DNA of 64,000 nt, from positions 31,796-95,795 of the forward strand of contig JALHHH010000001.1 in NCBI GenBank assembly GCA_022837485.1, given 5' to 3'. Below, piece by piece: positions 52,405 to 60,172 of the stretch (the first letter of the stretch is position 1; the number at the start of each line of letters is the position of its first letter). The position numbers were made by a program, and so were the translations under genes. The notes under the pieces are model-generated. The model was not told the origin of the DNA and searched no databases. It saw only the letters and a list, made by a program, of their open reading frames with translations. The DNA comes from Bacteroidales bacterium (GTDB lineage Bacteria > Bacteroidota > Bacteroidia > Bacteroidales > Lentimicrobiaceae).

Positions 52405-52614
52405 ATGAACATCAGTGCACGAAATCAGATTAAAGGTGTTGTTACCGAAATCAAACCCGGTGTGGTTACTGCGCGCGTAATTCTCGATATCGGTGGCGGA
52501 AACAGGCTGAGTTCCGTAATTACTATGGAGAGTGTGGAGGACCTGAAACTGAAACCGGGCGATACGGTGTATGCCATCATTAAATCAACCGAAGTAATGA
52601 TCGGTAAGGACTAA
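52405..52614 (+). CDS. Molbindin (TOBE/Mop domain protein)
   Basis: A 69-residue cytosolic protein consisting of one Mop/TOBE domain: SARNQIKGVVTEIKPGVVTA, VILDIGGGNRLSSVITMES and LKPGDTVYAIIKSTEVMIG. The family binds molybdate or tungstate as an oligomer for storage or homeostasis. The length fits a single-domain molbindin rather than a ModC or ModE fragment. No molybdate transport or molybdenum-cofactor genes lie in the window. It ends 47 bases before a hairpin terminator. Confidence 0.9.
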   Translation: MNISARNQIKGVVTEIKPGVVTARVILDIGGGNRLSSVITMESVEDLKLKPGDTVYAIIKSTEVMIGKD

Positions 52615-52661
52615 ACACCTGCTCATCCTGCATGTGTTTGTACATGCATTAATGCATAAAA

Positions 52662-52683
52662 AAAAGCCGGGGAACCGGCTTTT
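52662..52683. terminator. Bidirectional intrinsic terminator between molbindin and fabD genes
   Basis: A perfect 9-bp stem, AAAAGCCGG (52662-52670) with CCGGCTTTT (52675-52683), a GGAA tetraloop, with A and T tracts on both sides so that either strand can use it. Confidence 0.85.
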
Positions 52684-52704
52684 ATTTATGTGAAGAGATG
52701 TGTT

Positions 52705-53580
52705 TTATGCGCTCACGGTTTCCACTGTGGGGGCTATTTTCTTTACGAGTCCCTGAAGTACCGTTCCAGGGCCCACTTCGGTGAAGTGTAAGGCTCCGTC
52801 GGCCACCATATTCTGTACACTCTGGGTCCAGCGAACCGGAGCGGTGAGCTGGGCTATCAGGTTTTCGCGTATCCGGGCGGGGTCGGTATTGGGTTTGCCA
52901 CTGACGTTCTGGTAAACTGGACAAACGGGGGTGTTGAAATGGGTGGTGTTGATAGCTGCAGCCAGTTCGATGCGGGCAGGCTCCATCAGAGGCGAGTGGA
53001 AGGCTCCGCCAACCTTGAGCGGTAGTGCGCGCTTGGCCCCCGCAGCCTTCAGTATTTCACAGGCAACCTCAATTCCTTTCACCGATCCGCTGATTACCAG
53101 CTGACCCGGACTGTTGTAATTGGCCGGAACCACTACTTCATCAATTCCGGAAAGCACCTCTTCCACTTTTGCATCGTCGAGACCCAGGATGGCAGCCATG
53201 GTTGAAGGCTCTGCCTCGCAGGCTTTTTGCATGGACATGGCACGGGCATATACCAGTTTCAATCCGTCTTCAAACGAAAGGGCACCTGCAGCTACCAGGG
53301 CTGAAAATTCACCCAGCGAGTGCCCGGCAGTCATATCGGGTCTGAAGGAATCGCCGAGGGTTCTTGCGAGGATAACGGAATGCAGGAATATAGCGGGCTG
53401 CGTTACCCTGGTCTGGCGCAGATCCTCATCGGTGCCTTCAAACATCAGGTCGGTGATGCGGAAGCCAAGGATTTCGTTGGCTTTTTCAAACATCTCTCTG
53501 GCCATGGCGTTTCCTTCATAAAGATCGCGGCCCATGCCCACAAACTGGGCGCCCTGTCCGGGAAATACGTATGCGTTCAT
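52705..53580 (-). CDS. fabD: Malonyl-CoA:ACP transacylase
   Basis: Cytosolic fatty-acid synthesis enzyme of 291 residues that loads malonyl groups on acyl carrier protein. Signatures are YVFPGQGAQFVGMGRDLYE, RVTQPAIFLHSVIL, and the nucleophilic elbow GHSLGEFSALVAAGAL, followed by NYNSPGQLVISGS, KVGGAFHSPLM with the catalytic His, and the C-terminal FTEVGPGTVLQGLVKKI. The gene stands in reverse orientation, ending at a shared terminator, with a -7 box upstream at 53673. Confidence 0.96.
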   Translation of the reverse strand: MNAYVFPGQGAQFVGMGRDLYEGNAMAREMFEKANEILGFRITDLMFEGTDEDLRQTRVTQPAIFLHSVILARTLGDSFRPDMTAGHSLGEFSALVAAGALSFEDGLKLVYARAMSMQKACEAEPSTMAAILGLDDAKVEEVLSGIDEVVVPANYNSPGQLVISGSVKGIEVACEILKAAGAKRALPLKVGGAFHSPLMEPARIELAAAINTTHFNTPVCPVYQNVSGKPNTDPARIRENLIAQLTAPVRWTQSVQNMVADGALHFTEVGPGTVLQGLVKKIAPTVETVSA

Positions 53581-53672
53581 GCGATTGTATTTTCGTTAAT
53601 GGTTTAAATGCAATCCGGTCCCGTCTTCATGCGTATTAAACGACTCCGAAGCCGGCTGCCGGTTTCCAGTTG

Positions 53673-53680
53673 CAAAATTA
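53673..53680 (-). promoter_or_regulatory. Bacteroidota -7 box (TAATTTTG) for fabD
   Basis: An exact TAnnTTTG match on the minus strand, 93 bases before fabD, in the 150-base gap downstream of the HD-domain gene. Confidence 0.45.
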
Positions 53681-53730
53681 ATCAAATTATTAACTGTAAA
53701 AATCCGGCATTCCGTGGGTTGTACCCTGGG

Positions 53731-54384
53731 TTATAAGTGCCCTTCCCACTCCCCGTAAAACTCTTCAAGAAAATTGAGCATCACCTGGTGCCGGTGCATA
53801 GCCATGGCTTTACCCGATTTGGTGTTCATACGGTCGCGGAGCAGCAGTAATTTTTCGTAAAAATGATTGATAGTGGGAGCCTTACTCTTCATATATGCCT
53901 CACGGTCCATTGCTGGGTCGGGTGCAATTTCAGGATTATACATTTCGCGGTTTTTATATCCCCCGTAGTTGAATGCCCGTGCAATGCCGATTGCTCCCAT
54001 GGCATCCAGACGATCCGCATCCTGAACCACTGCCAGCTCCGGCGAATGAAACTCCCCGGCATTGTACCCGTCGCGAAAAGAGATATGGGTCATGATCAGG
54101 ATTACGTGCCGGATAATGTTTTCATCCACGCCCAGCGAGTGAAGGAAATCGCGTGCAATCTTCGGCCCAATGGTTTCATCGCCCCCGTGGAATTTGGCAT
54201 CTGCAATATCGTGCAGCAGGGCTGCCAGTGACGTCACCAGCGGATCGGCATTTTCAGTTTCCGCCATACGGCGGGCCATGTTAAAAACCCTGAAGGTATG
54301 CCACCAGTCGTGACCACCTTCGGCTCCGGCCAGAGTGGTCCTGACAAACTCCGATGTCCTGGAAATCAGTTCTTTGTTTTCCAT
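53731..54384 (-). CDS. HD-domain phosphohydrolase (YedJ-like)
   Basis: Cytosolic metal-dependent phosphohydrolase of 217 residues. The HD motifs are GHDWWHTFRVFNMARRMAE (His), LAALLHDIADAKFHGGD (His-Asp), RHVILIMTHISFRDGY and VVQDADRLDAMGAIGIARAF. This arrangement matches the YedJ/YpgQ subgroup, some of which hydrolyse nucleoside triphosphates. Length is normal and the domain is complete. It lies 33 bases downstream of folE on the same strand, a possible functional link through nucleotide metabolism, but the substrate is not known. Confidence 0.88.
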   Translation of the reverse strand: MENKELISRTSEFVRTTLAGAEGGHDWWHTFRVFNMARRMAETENADPLVTSLAALLHDIADAKFHGGDETIGPKIARDFLHSLGVDENIIRHVILIMTHISFRDGYNAGEFHSPELAVVQDADRLDAMGAIGIARAFNYGGYKNREMYNPEIAPDPAMDREAYMKSKAPTINHFYEKLLLLRDRMNTKSGKAMAMHRHQVMLNFLEEFYGEWEGHL

Positions 54385-54417
54385 CTTTCAGAAACGGGAT
54401 GCCTGCCTCAGCATCTG

Positions 54418-55080
54418 TCATCCGTGGAGTTTGGAACCGATGAGGTGAATGAACTCAGCACGGGTTTTGTCAATCAGAAACGCTCCCGTAAAATCGGATG
54501 TGGTGGTTACGGAGTTTTGTTTCTGTATGCCCCTCATGCTCATGCACATATGCTGGGCTTCGATAACCACGGCAACTCCCAGGGGCTTCAGAGTATTCTG
54601 AATACACTCCTTGATCTGGGTGGTAAGGCGCTCCTGAACCTGCAGGCGGCGGGCAAAAGCATCCACCACGCGGGGAAGCTTGCTGAGTCCAACAATGTAA
54701 CCGTTGGGGATGTAAGCAACGTGTGCCCTGCCGAAAAACGGTATCATATGGTGCTCACACATCGAATACACTTCAATGTCTTTAACAATTACCATTTGTT
54801 TGTAATCCTCCTTGAACATGGCCGAACGCAGAATTTCCTCGGGATTAAGGTCGTAGCCATGGGTAAGGAACTGCATGGCTTTAGCCACGCGCTCAGGCGT
54901 TTTCTCCAGCCCTTCTCTCTTAGGATCCTCCCCAATCAGCTTAAGTATCTCTTTATAATGAGTTGCCAGTTTGGCAATGGTCTTCTGGTTGTACAGATCG
55001 CGCTTTTCGTATCCGTCTTTTACCTCATAATCATCCATCATGTTTTCGATGATCATGTCCTTTACAATTTCACTGCTCAT
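54418..55080 (-). CDS. folE: GTP cyclohydrolase I
   Basis: Cytosolic zinc enzyme of 220 residues that converts GTP to 7,8-dihydroneopterin triphosphate for folate and queuosine precursor synthesis. Signatures: LGEDPKREGLEKTPERVAKA in shape, KDIEVYSMCEHHMIPFFGRAHV (zinc Cys and His), GYIVGLSKLPRVVDAFARRLQ, QERLTTQI and VVIEAQHMCMSMRGIQKQ (second zinc Cys), ending in EFIHLIG. The gene starts at 55080 and queD ends 14 bases upstream, so they form an operon that would run GTP to a carboxy-tetrahydropterin. Confidence 0.96.
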   Translation of the reverse strand: MSSEIVKDMIIENMMDDYEVKDGYEKRDLYNQKTIAKLATHYKEILKLIGEDPKREGLEKTPERVAKAMQFLTHGYDLNPEEILRSAMFKEDYKQMVIVKDIEVYSMCEHHMIPFFGRAHVAYIPNGYIVGLSKLPRVVDAFARRLQVQERLTTQIKECIQNTLKPLGVAVVIEAQHMCMSMRGIQKQNSVTTTSDFTGAFLIDKTRAEFIHLIGSKLHG

Positions 55081-55094
55081 AACAGCCGGTTTTA

Positions 55095-55508
55095 TTAATT
55101 TCCAAAGTATTCAACAAAATTACGCTCCGTTTCATAGAGCTTAACGCTGTGCAGTGCTGCACCTGCTTCCCGCACCGGGGATTCCAGCTGCTCCCAGATG
55201 GCAATGGCCAGGTTTTCGGTGGATGCCAGTCTTCCCGACATAAAATCTACCTCAAGGTTGATGTTTTTATGATCCAGCCTGTCAAGCACAAATGTATTGA
55301 TTATACTGCTCAGCGTCTTCAGGTTTATCAGAAATCCCGTTTCCGGGTCAACATTTCCCTTTACGGTGACAAACAGCTCGTAGTTGTGACCGTGCCAGTT
55401 AGGGTTGGAGCACTTTCCGAATACCTCCAGGTTTCTGGCATCGCTGTAGTCGGACCGGTAAAGCCGGTGGGCAGCATTGAAATGTTCCTTACGGGTAATA
55501 TAGATCAT
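55095..55508 (-). CDS. queD: 6-carboxytetrahydropterin synthase / PTPS-family enzyme
   Basis: Zinc-dependent enzyme of 137 residues that uses dihydroneopterin triphosphate, the FolE product, to form 6-carboxy-5,6,7,8-tetrahydropterin for queuosine and deazapurines. Motifs: REHFNAAHRLYRSDYSD (zinc His), KCSNPNWHGHNYELFVTVKG with the catalytic Cys and the second zinc His pair, LDHKNINLEVDF and STENLAIAIWEQL (Asp-His region). The PTPS fold is clear; the choice between QueD and a 6-pyruvoyl product is inference from bacterial context. It is the upstream gene of the folE operon, 14 bases apart. Confidence 0.9.
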   Translation of the reverse strand: MIYITRKEHFNAAHRLYRSDYSDARNLEVFGKCSNPNWHGHNYELFVTVKGNVDPETGFLINLKTLSSIINTFVLDRLDHKNINLEVDFMSGRLASTENLAIAIWEQLESPVREAGAALHSVKLYETERNFVEYFGN

Positions 55509-55648
55509 ATCTTCGGGTCTTGGTTTCTACAATACAGAATCTTATGTTTGTTTAATGTTATTGCGCTCAGATTAAACAAACTCCTGGTGATATTGTTTCC
55601 GTTCTTTGCCCGTTTCCGCGGATTTTCTTCCGGATAGCCGTTTTTCTT

Positions 55649-56038
55649 TCAGGACTTATTGCGCTCCCGGCTAATGCGCAGAAACTGGAGCACCTCGAAG
55701 ATAGTAAAAATTATGTAGAGAATAAAGAATCCGATGATAAAGCGGATTGCGTCGGGCCGGTTCAGAAGGGCGTAGGAGGTAATGATTACGAGATAAAGTA
55801 TCATGCGCCCCATACTTTGGGTCATAAAGGTATTTACAAATTTCCCGGTTTTATCGTTCATTTTTCGCAGAAGCATCACAAATGCAAGAAGCGAAACGGC
55901 TGCAAAGAATGCCAGTACAAAGGGTAGGGCAGGGCTTATCAGTTCAGCTTTTGCAAAAAACATGGTCAGCATCACTATGGCTGTGATGGCGCTGAGGATT
56001 AACAGTTTTTTCAGGTAACGTGCAAGGGCAGGATTCAT
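55649..56038 (-). CDS. AtpI-like small membrane protein
   Basis: A 129-residue inner-membrane protein with about four transmembrane helices (KLLILSAITAIVMLTMFF, PALPFVLAFFAAVSLLAFVM, MILYLVIITSYALL, FIIGFFILYIIFTIFEVLQ). It overlaps the AtpZ stop by 4 bases (ATGA), and in other Bacteroidota a similar protein lies between AtpZ and the ATP synthase a subunit. No strong sequence motif defines it. It probably helps ATP synthase assembly or ion balance, but the synthase genes are not next to it here; the next gene on the strand is queD. There is no apparent terminator in the gap. Confidence 0.65.
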   Translation of the reverse strand: MNPALARYLKKLLILSAITAIVMLTMFFAKAELISPALPFVLAFFAAVSLLAFVMLLRKMNDKTGKFVNTFMTQSMGRMILYLVIITSYALLNRPDAIRFIIGFFILYIIFTIFEVLQFLRISRERNKS

Positions 56039-56292
56039 CGTTCAGTGGATTTGTTGTTAGATTCGCGCACCAGCAACCATATGGCAGCAGCTACGGCCAG
56101 AAGCGATAGTAAAATGGTAAATACCGGGAATACGAAATTCAGCCAGCGGTCGATCCGGAGTCCGCCAAGTGCACCCCCAGCAATAAGCACACCCGCCTGC
56201 ATCGCAAGAGCCGAATAGCGGGCATAGGATGCCAACGGATTTTTACTCCGTCTGCGTTCCGGTTTCTCAGGCTTCGGCTCCTGCTTCTGCAT
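56035..56292 (-). CDS. atpZ: AtpZ-family accessory protein of F-type ATP synthase
   Basis: An 85-residue inner-membrane protein with a hydrophilic, basic N-terminus (MQKQEPKPEKPERRRSKN) and two transmembrane helices (ALAMQAGVLIAGGALGGLRI, FPVFTILLSLLAVAAAIWLL) joined by a short loop IDRWLNF, the AtpZ/DUF layout. The ATG at 56292 is taken as the start; it overlaps the end of the bactofilin gene by 26 bases, so upstream ATG options would overlap more. It is coupled to the AtpI-like gene (4-base overlap). AtpZ is thought to assist the c-ring or calcium/magnesium handling of the synthase. The core subunits are elsewhere. Confidence 0.7.
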   Translation of the reverse strand: MQKQEPKPEKPERRRSKNPLASYARYSALAMQAGVLIAGGALGGLRIDRWLNFVFPVFTILLSLLAVAAAIWLLVRESNNKSTER

Positions 56293-56662
56293 ATGCCGGT
56301 TCAGTAGTTTCTGCCGGTGCATTGTCCATTCGGCAGGTGCCGGTAAATTTGGCGCCCGGTTCAATAGAAAGCTTGTCGGTGGCAATTTCTCCCGTTACAA
56401 GCGCGGTTGACTTCAGCGAAAGCAGTTCTTTAACCCTGATGGTTCCATTTACCCGTCCTTCAATGTCGGCATTGATGCAGAAAATATCGCCCTCAACGGT
56501 TCCCGTTGATCCGAGGATGACCTTTCCTCCGGCATTGATGGTGCCTTTCAGCGTACCGTCGATGCGGATGTTGCCGTTCGACTCCACATCGCCCGTGATA
56601 AAGGTGCCCGACTGGATCAGGTTTGCTGTAACAGGTACTTCCGGAAGATTGTTTTTTCCCAT
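56267..56662 (-). CDS. Bactofilin (polymer-forming cytoskeletal protein)
   Basis: A 131-residue cytosolic protein whose core is a right-handed beta-helix: GTFITGDVESNGNIRIDG, LKGTINAGGKVILGSTGT, VEGDIFCINADIEGRVNGT, LKSTALVTGEIATDKLSI and EPGAKFTGTCRM. This repeated short strand with hydrophobic and small residues is the DUF583 bactofilin fold that polymerises without nucleotide and patterns cell shape or envelope complexes. It is between PorW/SprE (24-base gap) and AtpZ (overlap) on the same strand. The disordered Glu/Ala-rich tail is normal for the family. Confidence 0.92.
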   Translation of the reverse strand: MGKNNLPEVPVTANLIQSGTFITGDVESNGNIRIDGTLKGTINAGGKVILGSTGTVEGDIFCINADIEGRVNGTIRVKELLSLKSTALVTGEIATDKLSIEPGAKFTGTCRMDNAPAETTEPAYAEAGAEA

Positions 56663-56686
56663 TTTTTATCGTCTTTTTTTGGTGAC

Positions 56687-59410
56687 CTATTTCTTGCCGG
56701 TATCGTTTTTCAGGTAGTTTTTACCGAAAAACTGCATATAGACCTCTGTGTTTTTCTCCTTGAAAAATACCGGATAGTTCTCGGCCGAAATCAGGAACTG
56801 TTCGTAAGCACCTTCCCGGATTCCGGAAAAGATGTATTCGTCGCCTTTTATGCCGTTGTAATACCTCAGAGCCTTTTCGAGATCTGTAAAGCTGCTGATG
56901 GTTATCATCTGCCGGTTATTGTCCAGCAAAACGCTGTTTACCTGCAGATTCTCAATACTGTAGTTCTTTGTGTTGAAGTCAGAAATTCTCACTTTCGTTC
57001 CATAAACGTTTACCATCGAACCATCTACTACCATAGCATAGAAGTGCGTGGCATTGGGGTTGAATTTGTACATCGACAGATCGGGGGCCGGGCCGCCTTC
57101 TTTTTCGGTTCCGCTGCCCGGCTTACTTTCGCCTGCCTGCGCTGTAGCCGGAGTCTCTCCCAGAATTTTACGGGCATAGTCAGCTACCTGACTGCTCCCG
57201 TATTCGTTTACTATCTTGCGCAGCTCCACCTTCATGGTGTCCTGGCTCTCGGTCTTGCCCAGCGAAACGGCCCGGAGATATGCAAACTTCGGTGTAAGCT
57301 CCTCATCGCTGTAGTTCTCCAGGGCTTCGTTGCTGTAAATAATGGCCATGCGATACTGCCCCCGGTCAAATGCCAGGAAGGTTTCTTCGTACAGCGACTT
57401 CACCCGGTTTTGTGCAGCCTGTAATTCCAGGTTGTAGTCGGGATCGATCAGAATTTTTGCGTAATCGCTGTCGGGGAAACGGCTGACGATAAGATCTTTA
57501 TGCAGGTTCATCTGTGCTTCATCGCCCCGGTCGCGATGGATACGGTACTGGTGGTATGACGACTGCAACAGATGGTTGTTTTCAGGATAGCGGGTGTTGA
57601 GAGCCGATAAAATCTCTGCAGCCTTGTTCTTGTCGTAAAGCTCTTCCAGATATATGATCCCGGCATTATACATCGCCTCTGCAATCGTCGAATTGCTGAC
57701 TTCCATCTTTTCGGGAGTCAGAGGCAGGTTATTCAGATACGTATCGCGGCTCTTCATGTCGGCATTTTCCTTGCCGCCCTTGCCTCCCGCTGCGGTTGAA
57801 TCGGCCGCTGCAAGAGTCTCGTCATCCTCAGAAGAAAAGCTATCGATCTGCATCTCACGCTTGTTGCTGAGCCTCCAGTTATCTTCCAGTTTGCGCCGCC
57901 CCCACTTTCGGACAAATTCGCTGTATCCCATACTTATAGCCGAGGGATTGTAGAAGTACCATCCCCCTCCGCCCAGCGCCGAAGTACCCCGGGTGGGATC
58001 CACGATCTGCCGCGTCTGAAGGCTGGCACCCGCCATTTCGGCCAAACGGGCCTCCTCTTCCCGCTTACGGGCTTCCTCTTCCTTTTTTATAAAATCGGCA
58101 ATTGCCTTATCGATTACAGCCAGGCGCTCGGCTTCCGGCATGGCTGCCAGGCGTTGAAGACTATCCTGAATGTGTATGGTTTGAAGGTTGTCAACAAGGC
58201 GGGTAAGGATTTCGGTACGCGTCTCCACCTTTTCAACTTCCGGATAGTCGTCGGGCAACGACATCAGTGCCGAATCGTAATAGGCCTGTGCCATGCGGTA
58301 GTCCTTGCGCGAAAAGCTCAGATCGGCCAGCTTCAGTGAACTGATGGTTCGCTGATAGTCGTTCGATAAACTGGTGGCTACCGATTTGCGGAGGTGACGT
58401 ATGGCAAGGGTATCGTTTTTCTCTTTCAACGCGATATCGGCAAGAGCATAATAAATCTGATCCTGGAAGTCTTTGTTCTTGTTGTCTTTCAGCATCTTTT
58501 CAAGCTCGCGGACAATGAGCCTGCGGTCGCTGCGGCCTGCATCGTAAACCCGTGCAAGATTGATGCGTGCATTGAATGCCATCTCAAAGGAAGCCGGACT
58601 TTTCAGCACACGGGTGAAATACTCGCTGGCACGGCTGTCTTTACCCTCTTTTTGATAAATCTGTGCCAGTATGTAGTTCAAACGAGTACGCAGCTTTGCG
58701 CTGTTGTTGATAGGAATGGCCTTTTCAATCTGCTCGCGTGCCTGACTCAGTTTTCCCTGGGCAATGAACATATCGGCGTAAGTCAGTGGCAGCTCCTTCC
58801 GCACAAGCCATGGCAGCAGAGTCTTACTGCCCTCGGCCGTCAGCTCTTCAAGCAGCACTACCGACTTGTCGAACTGCTTTTGCTGGTTGTAGGTCTTTGC
58901 AAGCCAGAGCCTGGCTTCGTAACGTATGGGGTCGTAACTGTACTGGCGGTTAACGTATTCGAACGCCCGTCGGGCAGCGTTGTAATCCTGCTTGTAGAAG
59001 TTGGCCTTGCCAATCATCAGGTAGCTGTATATAACCCAGCGAACGTGCTCCTTTTTGTCGAATACCATGGAGTGACGCTGAATCACCTTCGATGCCTTTT
59101 CTATAGCGCGGTCCATGTTGGGATTGATTCCCTGCGCATTGGTGGCGGTGCCGTAGTTGTATACGTGAAGTATGGCAGCATAGTTGTCCTTAGCATTCTT
59201 ATGCAGCTCGGATACTCCCTCTTTCAGGCTTTCATTGCCGTTCCAGTAGGCATTGTAATGGGCGTTCATGTTGTGGTATACCCTGCGCGTAAAGGTATTC
59301 TTCCGGGTTGAACAGGCCGAAAGTACCAGCAACAGCACGAATGCAGGAAATACCGCTTTATGCAGGATTGCGGATTTTGTAGTCAAGGATGCGACGGTTT
59401 TCAGTTTCAC
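56687..59410 (-). CDS. Type IX secretion system periplasmic lipoprotein PorW/SprE
   Basis: A 907-residue TPR-rich lipoprotein required for T9SS. The signal reads VFPAFVLLLVLSAC with lipid-attached Cys33. TPR-like helical pairs run along the chain (for example ARRAFEYVNRQYSYDPIRYE, KEKNDTLAIRHLRKS, KEGKDSRASEYFTRVLK, YNAGIIYLEELYDKNKAAEI). A coiled-coil stretch (FIKKEEEARKREEEARLAEM) and the family block GWYFYNPSAISMGYSEFVRKWGRR lie in the middle. In Flavobacterium and Porphyromonas the protein links the outer membrane translocon to the PorKLMN motor. The gene lies beside bactofilin, as in other Bacteroidota, and has a -7 box at 59431. Confidence 0.9.
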   Translation of the reverse strand: MKLKTVASLTTKSAILHKAVFPAFVLLLVLSACSTRKNTFTRRVYHNMNAHYNAYWNGNESLKEGVSELHKNAKDNYAAILHVYNYGTATNAQGINPNMDRAIEKASKVIQRHSMVFDKKEHVRWVIYSYLMIGKANFYKQDYNAARRAFEYVNRQYSYDPIRYEARLWLAKTYNQQKQFDKSVVLLEELTAEGSKTLLPWLVRKELPLTYADMFIAQGKLSQAREQIEKAIPINNSAKLRTRLNYILAQIYQKEGKDSRASEYFTRVLKSPASFEMAFNARINLARVYDAGRSDRRLIVRELEKMLKDNKNKDFQDQIYYALADIALKEKNDTLAIRHLRKSVATSLSNDYQRTISSLKLADLSFSRKDYRMAQAYYDSALMSLPDDYPEVEKVETRTEILTRLVDNLQTIHIQDSLQRLAAMPEAERLAVIDKAIADFIKKEEEARKREEEARLAEMAGASLQTRQIVDPTRGTSALGGGGWYFYNPSAISMGYSEFVRKWGRRKLEDNWRLSNKREMQIDSFSSEDDETLAAADSTAAGGKGGKENADMKSRDTYLNNLPLTPEKMEVSNSTIAEAMYNAGIIYLEELYDKNKAAEILSALNTRYPENNHLLQSSYHQYRIHRDRGDEAQMNLHKDLIVSRFPDSDYAKILIDPDYNLELQAAQNRVKSLYEETFLAFDRGQYRMAIIYSNEALENYSDEELTPKFAYLRAVSLGKTESQDTMKVELRKIVNEYGSSQVADYARKILGETPATAQAGESKPGSGTEKEGGPAPDLSMYKFNPNATHFYAMVVDGSMVNVYGTKVRISDFNTKNYSIENLQVNSVLLDNNRQMITISSFTDLEKALRYYNGIKGDEYIFSGIREGAYEQFLISAENYPVFFKEKNTEVYMQFFGKNYLKNDTGKK

Positions 59411-59430
59411 TCTTAATAACTGATATTCTG

Positions 59431-59438
59431 CAAAAATA
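59431..59438 (-). promoter_or_regulatory. Bacteroidota -7 box (TATTTTTG) for PorW/SprE
   Basis: An exact TAnnTTTG match on the minus strand, about 21 bases before the start. Confidence 0.55.
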
Positions 59439-59554
59439 TTTTATTTTTCTACATCATTGTCCGGTACTTGCCTGTTTTAGATTTCCCGAAAGGGGTCAGT
59501 GAGGTTAAGAGATTGTAAAACAATGTTATACGAACCACCTATTTCTGTCCCTGA

Positions 59555-59620
59555 TTGCCGGACGAGTATTTTACCAAAAGCACCGGCAACCAAAGATAAT
59601 TTATTATCCTCGTCCGGCAA
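59555..59620. repeat. 12-bp perfect inverted repeat
   Basis: TTGCCGGACGAG at 59555-59566 and its reverse complement at 59609-59620, with a 42-base spacer. It does not extend outward or inward. It could fold as a stem-loop or bind a dimeric protein; no T tract marks it as a terminator. Confidence 0.6.
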
Positions 59621-60172
59621 ATATGCATCGACGGGTTTACCATCGTACCGACTGCAATACGGACTAATCTGTGATAACATACCAGGTTGCTGCAAGCCGG
59701 ATTATTTTGAAAAACATTACGGAAATTATTGATATTTAAGTAAATAACCTGAATGTATATTGCAAAATTGTCAGTACTCCTGAAACCGTCAAAAGCAAAA
59801 TCCTGCCGTTAACTTTTATTGTTTATCCGGCGCAGCAATATTTTTTTATAAATAATTGTTTTCTCCCATGCATGATCCATAAACACATAGCAGATATGGA
59901 AGTCCATCGAAGAAATTCTTTTTTTGCCCGAAATCTGGGAGAATTCGTAATAAACAATAGCCAATTAAGGATTGCATTCGTATTTCCGGGATTCGTGCCG
60001 GGTTTGCTGATTCGCTGAATTTCCTGCCCTGCGGAGGGCATCCGGCGTTGTCTCCGGAATTGCGGCATCCGGAAGATTGCTGACCGGCTGTAAGGGATTC
60101 ACGAGCCTTGGAATTAAGATGGTTATTTTTCCGATATTTGCAGACTTAATCAGGTAATTATCTGCATACCGC

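Larger units (their letters stand above)
59411..60172. other. 762-base non-coding gap with a 12-bp inverted repeat
   Basis: AT-rich, with no gene I can support. Opposing short frames at 59477-59732 do not resemble known proteins. A perfect inverted repeat, TTGCCGGACGAG (59555-59566) and CTCGTCCGGCAA (59609-59620), brackets 42 bases. The region also holds the PorW/SprE and M23 promoters. It could be a decayed mobile element or regulatory region. Confidence 0.4.

Noticed and set aside
59477..59732. Opposed frames of 72 and 77 residues in the gap before the M23 gene
   Set aside because: They overlap each other, match no family I know and lack a convincing start context; a transposase remnant could not be supported.
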